NCBI GenBank assembly: GCA_020064725.1
Contig: JAGTWJ010000001.1
Location: 310,001 to 374,000 of the forward strand
Reading direction: 5' to 3'
From: Drechslerella dactyloides
Lineage: Eukaryota; Ascomycota; Orbiliomycetes; Orbiliales; Orbiliaceae
Length of the DNA: 64,000 bases
Shown here one piece after another: positions 57,609 to 64,000 of the stretch; positions within the stretch are counted from its first letter, which is position 1; each line of letters starts with the position of its first letter. The notes under the pieces were generated by a model. That model worked only from the letters and a program-made list of their open reading frames with translations. It was not told the DNA's origin and did no database searches. The translations under genes and the position numbers were made by a program.

Positions 57609-57643
57609 ATGAATTCCGACGGCCGTCGGCGCTGGCTCCGCAG
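57583..57643 (+). other. Consensus intron signals overlapping the AVO2-like start
   Basis: GTATGT at 57583-57588, a branch-like TATGCTAAC at 57597-57605 and CCGCAG ending at 57643 make a textbook 61-nt fungal intron. Its removal would delete the ATG at 57609 used in the model. Confidence 0.5.
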
Positions 57644-59254
57644 GATCGATATCCGCACGCGCTTGAAGCGCGCGATCCTCACGGACGACCTGCTCGTCGT
57701 GAAGCGCCTTATCGCCGAGAACCCCGCGTGCATGAACTATTGCGACAAGGAGGAGCGGGGGAACTCGCCGCTGCACATCGCAGGGGAGATGGGGCTGTAC
57801 AACATCGTGGTGCGTCCCTCACCTCACTCTTTCCGCATGACGAGACACTGCACTGCCGATATACACGTACGAGAAGTGTCGTATATGATGTGGATTGGAA
57901 GGTAACGGTGTTTGAGACGGCAGGTCTTCCTCTGCGAAAGCGGGCATGAGGATAACGGCATCTCGCGCAACTACGAAGGGCAGACGCCGCTGATGGTCGC
58001 CGCGGCAAGTCTGCACCCGTCCGCGGACGACGTTGTCTTCTACCTTGCCAACGAGTTTGACAAGTGTGTCCATTGGCGGGACAAGGCGGGCATGACGGCG
58101 GTGCGTCCCATCCACACACACATACACCTACACCTCTACATCTCAATTGCCGGTGTCGATAGATGGGCGCTGACGTGAGGTGGTTGTAGCTCATGCTGGC
58201 TACGAAAGCAGGCAACGATGCCAATATAAACGTACGCGAGCAGTCCTGATATCATACTTATCGTATATGTATTGACGACACTAGATATTGCTCGACTCGG
58301 GCTCCGACATCAACGCCTTCGATCCCCTCGGGAACACCTCCCTCCACGTATGCATACCCACCCTTCCTACCAAAACCCACCGATATACATCTGCCAACTG
58401 ACACGCCACAGTACGCATCGGCCTACGGCCACCTCAAGGCCATCCGCACGCTAATCGACCGCGGCTGCGCCTTCGACCACCGCAACCGCGAAGGCTGGGA
58501 CGCAAAAGCCTACAGCTTCTCAATGGCGGCCGAACAGTACTTCCAAACGCTAATCGACGGCGTCGCCATCAAGAACATGACGCTCAACCCGTCGCTTACG
58601 ACGACCACTTCCATGACGAACCCGATGTCGGGCACGGGTACGTTTGTCGGGTTTCCAGGCGGTAGCAGCAGCGGTTCTGGCAGCGCGCCGGGGAGTAGAG
58701 ATGGGAGCAGCCGGCGGCCGGGGACTGCGGGGTCGTTTTCGTATGGGAGTAGTACTGCTGCTAGTACCACTGTCACGCTTGTGCCGAGTGTCACTTCTGC
58801 CTTCGGCGGCGGGTTCGGTATGGGCATGGGAATGGGGATTTCGATACCGGGATCTGTAGCGACGTTGATGGGGCCGGGAACACCCGTTGATGAATTACCG
58901 CCACCTATACCGCCGCCGCGGGTGTTGAAGTCCGCTGCGTCGATGGTCGAATTCTCACGAATGGAGCGCGGCGGCGCGGGGGCGTCTGTACGGCCAGCGA
59001 CGCCCGGCGCAAGCAGCGGTGCGGAGACGTCGTCGCCAGCGGCGCCAGCGGGGGCAAGGCATAGCGCGACGGGGAGCGTGAGCAGCTATGCGAGCGGGAG
59101 CAGCGTTGGCAGCGCCGGTGGTGCGGGTGTCGCGACGGGGTTCGGGCTGCCGTTGATGCTGCCGGGGGGTGCGGGTGGCGCGGGGCAGGGGCATGCGCGG
59201 TCGCTGTACGATCCGTTTGGCAAGTTGCGGCCGCGGGCTAGCAGCAATAGCTAG
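57609..59254 (+). CDS. AVO2: AVO2-like ankyrin-repeat protein (TORC2-associated candidate)
   Basis: Ankyrin protein resembling yeast Avo2, a non-essential TORC2 subunit at the plasma membrane. Exons 57609-57809, 57924-58100, 58190-58231 (42 nt), 58285-58347 and 58412-59254 give 441 aa. Ankyrin repeats read RAILTDDLLVVKRLIAENPA, GNSPLHIAGEMGLYNIVVFL, EGQTPLMVAAASLHPSADDV, GMTALMLATKAGNDANINIL, LGNTSLHYASAYGHLKAIRT. The remaining half is Gly/Ser/Pro-rich and disordered. The opening DIRTRLKRAILTDDLLVVKR matches the Avo2 start as I remember it. The start is uncertain: 57609 is the only ATG in frame after the TAA at 57603, but consensus intron signals overlap it, so the true first exon may lie upstream (from 57439). 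Any other ankyrin family is possible but less likely. Confidence 0.68.
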
Positions 59255-59921
59255 AATGTCCGTGGGGAGTTCAGGGTGTTTTATCACGGCCGATTGTATT
59301 TTATTGTGGGTGTTGCTGGGCGTTTGGGGCTTGGGTTTGAGCATGCGTGCGTGTATGGACTTGTGTATCGTTGATTGTTCTGGCGATATGTATCCGAACT
59401 GTCAATAGAGAGACGCATTGACCTTGGAATCCATACGTGCAAGCCTCCTCGTTACGAAGCCTGTTATGGAGATATACCAGTATTCCAGTGCATGGCTATA
59501 TCCATTATAGTTACGAGAATCTATAGACCTACCTTGCTCTTCGAGCTCGATGGTTCCAGACCGAGATATCGATACTGGAACGATGTATCAAGTGCATGGA
59601 GCAGAAGTCCACCACGGTGAAACCTACACTGAACGTTAGCTACGGCTACTGCTAGCGTATACCGCGTATAGTATATAAGTATAGCATCGTAGATGTGAAA
59701 GAACAATCGATCGGTTCAATTTCTATGGATGTCCACATTCTAACGCCAAAGTTAACACCTGAGACCAGCAAACCCTCACTATTAACACAGCATAAATATA
59801 AACCACATAACCACTTCTCCTCCTCCTCCACCGCCACCTCCCTCAACCGATATACGACAAGCATCATTATAATACGCACACCCACGACACCAAGATATAC
59901 CACACCACCACCTGCACCGCA
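59255..59921. other. Convergent intergenic region AVO2-like / UBP2
   Basis: 3' flanks of two convergent genes, AT-rich towards 59640-59920. No gene or structured element recognised. Confidence 0.6.
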
Positions 59922-62900
59922 CTAACCACCCTTCAGGAACCGCCCAGGAAACACACCATCATCAATCTTCCGACAAACAGCCTCCATAAGCTCCGTCTGG
60001 TCGTCCCGCACGTACACTAAAAAGTACGGATTCGGCGGGTTTCTATCCCCCTTATCCTCCGCGCCAGTGCGGTACATCTCCTCCGAGTCGACGGGCTTCG
60101 TTACCATACCGTCGTTGTACTTGCGGTAGTACCCCGCTTGGTAATCGTAAATGTAGATCCAGTAGTGGCCCCAGTTGACCGTTCCTACCACAACATATTG
60201 ATTAGCTTGTGCGGTTGCGGGTGTATGGAGGGGTGTGAGGGTACCTTTGTGGAAGAAGATGGAGTGGATGCGGTAGCCGTATTTGCGGAGGTCGGTGAAC
60301 TGCTGCGCAATGTTGGATGTAAGTTCCTTGATGCGGTCGTCGATGGCTATAACTAGTTAGCAGGGAAGTCTACAGGAAGGTGACGGGGGGCATACTTCTC
60401 AGCTCGGCGGCGATGCGGTCCTTGTTGTCCTCCAGCTCGACGAGCAGGCTCGGCGGCACGATGACCATCTCTTCGTCGTCGTCGCCGATAATCTGGTTCA
60501 CTTCCTCCAGGTACATCCTCGTCGCCTCCAGCGCCTCCGGAAGCTTCATCCCCTCCTGTACCCAGTCAGCAAAATATCATCACAGATATCACACGTGATG
60601 AAATACTCACAACTTCGACGGTCAGCTCGCCGCGACGGCGCTCAAGCCGCTCGAGCTCCTCCTTCCATTTCCAGCTCTGCTCCCGCCGCGCCATCAGCGC
60701 CTTGTCATCCGTCGCCATGTACCGGTCCAGGAAGATCTTTTCGCCGAACGTCAGCGGCGCGTTGGACTTGTACGGCTGCTTCGTCTCCCGGTTGAACTGC
60801 ACACGCTGCACCTGGATCTGCAAAATCGCAGGCAGCGCCGTGATCGAGAGATGCCGCCGCGCCTGCTTGCCCTCCAGCTCGACGATCGACGCGTCGAAAT
60901 GGTTGTCGAGCGCGGTGTAGATGTCCCGCCCGGGCTCCGCGACGTCGACGATGAGATGCTGGAACCGCTCCTCCTTGAGCCGTGTGTCCGCCGGCGCGGA
61001 AAATTCCAGCGTCTGCTGCGTCTTGCCGTAGAACAAGCTCTTGATGATGTCAAGCTGCTCGCCGTCGTCGTCGTGGCCCTCGGGTTTGAGCGCGGCCTCG
61101 AGCTGGAACATAACGTTCTCAATGCATTCGGTGACGTCCTGCTGCCGGCCGAGGCTGAACGTGTTCGAGATCTTGCGGTCGTGCTTCTGCACGGGGCGCG
61201 GCGGAACCGGCGGCGGCCGGTCGGGGACGGGAGGGGCGACATGCAGGGGGACGTTCTGCGATATGTCCATCTGGGTTGCATCGTCGACGCTGTCGTCCTC
61301 CCGCTGCAGCAGCGGGACGCTCTCCTCGTCGAGGTTCATGGCGTCCGTACCGGGCATCGTTGTCGGGGATATGTTCGTCTGCTCAGCCTGCTTCTCGAGG
61401 TGCTCGACGAGCGGCGTGGCGTTCTCTTTCTCGCCCTGCCCTTCGACCATGATGTACCCTTGGTCTTCGTACGGCGGTGGGTCCTGGCTGTCTCCGACGA
61501 GGGTGCCCTCGCTCGACTTGTCGTCGTTGACGACGTGCAGGGGGTTGCTGGCGGGCGTGTCGTCGAGTTCCATGGAGAACGGCATGGTTTCATCCTGATG
61601 GGGGCCCATCAGACTGGGTGGCAGCAGGGGGCCGATGAAGCCGGGCTCTCGGTCATCCCATGAGATCGAGCGCTTCCTCATGAACGGCTCGTCGCGGACG
61701 CTGTTCAGGGCCAGCTCGGCGAGTTCATGTTCCGGCTTGACGTACGTGGAGCCGCTGCTCACCATATCGTGGAACAGCCGCTTCAGACAGTGTGCAACTA
61801 ACAGACGCATTAGTATCACATAGACACAGGCGTGGAGAACGTCTTACATCGTTTTGCCTGCTCGATTTCGTGCTGCGTGACCTTTCTGCCACCGACGCGC
61901 TTGCGGTTGAGGACCTCCTCGGAAATGACGTCTTCCTCATGGTGCTCGAAGCTGAGCACCAGCTCCCTCAGCGGCTTCACCGTAAAGTAGTACTGCAACA
62001 AACTGTTGAGGTAGCACGTGTTGCCGATATTCTCGAGACCAACCGGCCAGTCGTTCGTGCCGTGGGAGAGCAAGTCTTTGCTGCCGGTGTTCACATAGTG
62101 GCTGCACAGCGGTTAGCAACGTCTAGAGTATTAGAGAAACGAGGTACTGACTGTAGTGCTCTGCTGTTTCTGCGGTCAGCGATGACGCGAAGAGCCGCCC
62201 TCAAACCCGACAGCTGGCTCGGATATTCTCTTGTCTGTATATTGTCAGCATACTCTCGACAGTGTTCCGAAGGAAGTCCACGTACGTTCATCTCAAAGAT
62301 CGCGATGACATTCTCGTCGGACACGTTGGAGTTGACGCCCAGCCGCACCATGGCGGTATCGTAGTCCATAAAGTCGTCGCCGGACCCTTGACTGTCGCAC
62401 AGGCTGAGCAGCCGGTGGTCCTTGCGCGTCTCCGCAATGATCTTCAGCGCCTCCCAGAGCGCGTCCTGGTCCCGCGGGTTCTCCGTCAGCTGCAGCTGGA
62501 AGATGTTCTGGATGTAATCCGTGTCGGAGCCCGGCTCGAGGCCGAGTTTTGTGTACGCCTGCCGGATGTCCATGGTGACCTTCTTTGAGACGTTGATGAT
62601 GCTCTGGTTGTTGAGCTTGCGCCCGATGATGTTGAGGGACTCGCGGAGTGCCTGCTCCTGCCGCGGGGCGTCGCTCATGAGCGAGTGGAAGCTGCCGATG
62701 ATGTAGTTTTCGTCGGTGTGGTTCAGGGGAACGTTGAGCTGCGAGTAGGCATTCTTGATGTCCGTCGACGTGATCTCGCCCTGGGAACGCAGCTTGGCGA
62801 CTTCGGTCTGCAGGTCCTCGCTCTTGCGCAGGTTGGCGAGGTCGGTGATGCAGTCAAGGTAGTACGGGGCGTTGAGAGGGTCGCATTCCTTCTGCCGTCT

Positions 62901-64000
62901 GTACGCCCAGAAGAGCAGCCTGTCGGAGAAGTCTGATTGGGCGCCCAGGCTCGCCAGCATCCTACGCAATCAGTCAGTCGAGTGTTCAAAAAGTGGTTTG
63001 TGGAGTTTTGACTTACGGATGCTCGGGTTGCGTCAGGTCGATCACTGGTCGACGCGAGTTCAGCTGGTCTGAGGCGGCGAGTCAGCAGACGACACGACGG
63101 ATACAAGCACTCGGCACTCACAGGTATGGCAGCCGAGGAGCCTCTTCATCTCCGGGTCCGCCCTGATCGGATGGAAGGTATTCTCGACTATAACTTTGTC
63201 AGCATTCACACCATGATACCGGGGTTGGAATGCGTCTTACCATCGTACTGTGCTATCAGCATCCGGAGCTCGAGATCCCAATCATCCAGCACGGCTGCCT
63301 GCTCGCTGATCCAGGGCGGCTCGTCATCGGGCAGCACAGGCGGCGACAGCTCATCGCCATCAAAGTGAAACCCCAGCGTCTCAAGCATAGGGATACACTC
63401 GTCGCCGAGGTGCGTCGTGAACCTCGGATTGTGACGGGGAATATTACGCCCGGTACCAGAAACCACACCGACGATAGCCTGGCGCATGGTCTTGAGCACC
63501 ATCGCGGGCGTGGGCAGCGGCCTCGGAACAGGCTTGGGATCCGGGTCCGTTTGCGCCTGCTTGGCGTCGATGAAGCGCTCAGGGTACCGTTTGAAGGCAT
63601 CGGTGTGTCTGTTCCACAGGGTGGTGGTATCCGTGAGCAGGCTCTTGAACTTGTCGGTGACGCGGCGGTGTTTGAACGTGACGCGCAGGCTGGTCCGGCA
63701 GCCCGGGTTCGTGCAGTCGAAGACGCGGATGTCGCGCTCGCCAGAGATCTCCTCGCGGTTGCTGGGCACGAGGGCAACGGAGCGGCGGGAGTCATAGCGG
63801 AAGTGGTGCAGGTCGTTCTGGGCGGTCGGACAGATGCCGGAGATGTCGGCGTTGTCGGCGTGGTGGAGGACGAGCTCGACGTGCTTGCGGCACTCCTGGC
63901 AGCAGGCGGCGACGACGTGGCGGGCGCCGGCCTGCACGGGGAAGGGGCTGGTGGAGCTCTGGTTGGGCTTGAGGATGAAGACGTGGTTGTGGGCGGAGCG
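59922..64000 (-). CDS. UBP2: UBP2-type ubiquitin carboxyl-terminal hydrolase (5' end beyond window)
   Basis: C19 cysteine deubiquitinase; yeast Ubp2 trims Lys63-linked chains and opposes Rsp5. The gene enters from the right edge and ends at a TAG at 59922-59924. Exons visible include 64000-63241, 63187-63122, 63068-63017, 62961-62286, 62234 onward, 62101-61848 and the large exon from about 61797 to 60609, followed by short 3' exons. The Ubp2 helical N-terminal region is present (DFSDRLLFWAYRRQKECDPL, ITSTDIKNAYSQLNVPLNHT). The Cys box is GLENIGNTCYLNSLLQYYF, the QQDVTE box is FSLGRQQDVTECIENVMF, and the His box near the end is NWGHYWIYIYDYQ with YYRKYND. A long acidic/Pro-rich insertion splits the catalytic domain. 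The start codon is not in the window. Confidence 0.93.

Noticed and set aside
60851..61663. 270-codon plus-strand frame opposite UBP2
   Set aside because: Antisense to the QQDVTE-containing catalytic exon of UBP2; no domain.

Overview
The window is nuclear DNA of a filamentous ascomycete (Pezizomycotina). Seventeen protein-coding genes can be read, on both strands. Most are split by short introns (about 50-150 nt) with GTAAGT/GTATGT donors, CTAAC-type branch sites and AG acceptors, and all recognisable products are standard fungal proteins. I cannot name a species; a Eurotiomycete-like fungus is only a guess. The genes are not organised in operons, and there is no secondary-metabolite cluster, intact transposon, CRISPR array, tRNA or rRNA gene that I can support.

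Layout, left to right. 0-10.7 kb: the two-component transcription factor SKN7 (-), a 5.4 kb gene-free upstream region rich in microsatellites, then the AP-1 clathrin adaptor beta subunit (-). 12.3-25.1 kb: a BCS1-type AAA ATPase (-) divergent from RAD54 (+), an Ariadne RBR ubiquitin ligase (+), and a mitochondrial MTF2-like protein (+). 26.3-37.3 kb: a conserved fungal protein of unknown function (-) divergent from the WD40 protein CMR1 (+), and a mitochondrial carrier (-) divergent from SURF6/RRP14 (+). 39.0-48.8 kb: COQ9 (-), then 8.4 kb with no gene I can support. 48.8-59.3 kb, all on +: a three-RRM GBP2-like protein, a BolA2/FRA2 protein, mitochondrial acyl carrier protein, VPS74/GOLPH3 and an AVO2-like ankyrin protein. 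59.9-64 kb: ubiquitin protease UBP2 (-), cut by the right edge.

The genes act in separate housekeeping pathways: stress signalling, Golgi traffic, mitochondria, DNA repair, ubiquitin turnover, ribosome biogenesis and mRNA export. Five are mitochondrial or probably so, but they are scattered. BolA2 and ACP neighbour each other and both belong to iron-sulfur biology, which may be chance.

I found no convincing new multi-gene system. The observations most worth checking concern gene structure. They are very long AUG-free 5' leaders (1.37 kb before the Ariadne gene, 1.33 kb before the GBP2-like gene); an open in-frame extension upstream of the Ariadne AUG that may start at a non-AUG codon; coding micro-exons of 8, 18 and 23 nt; a His/Ser repeat inserted in SKN7; and a perfect-looking intron that conflicts with the AVO2 start. 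Exon coordinates were derived by hand from splice consensus and reading frame. In nearly every complete gene the exon sum is a multiple of three.
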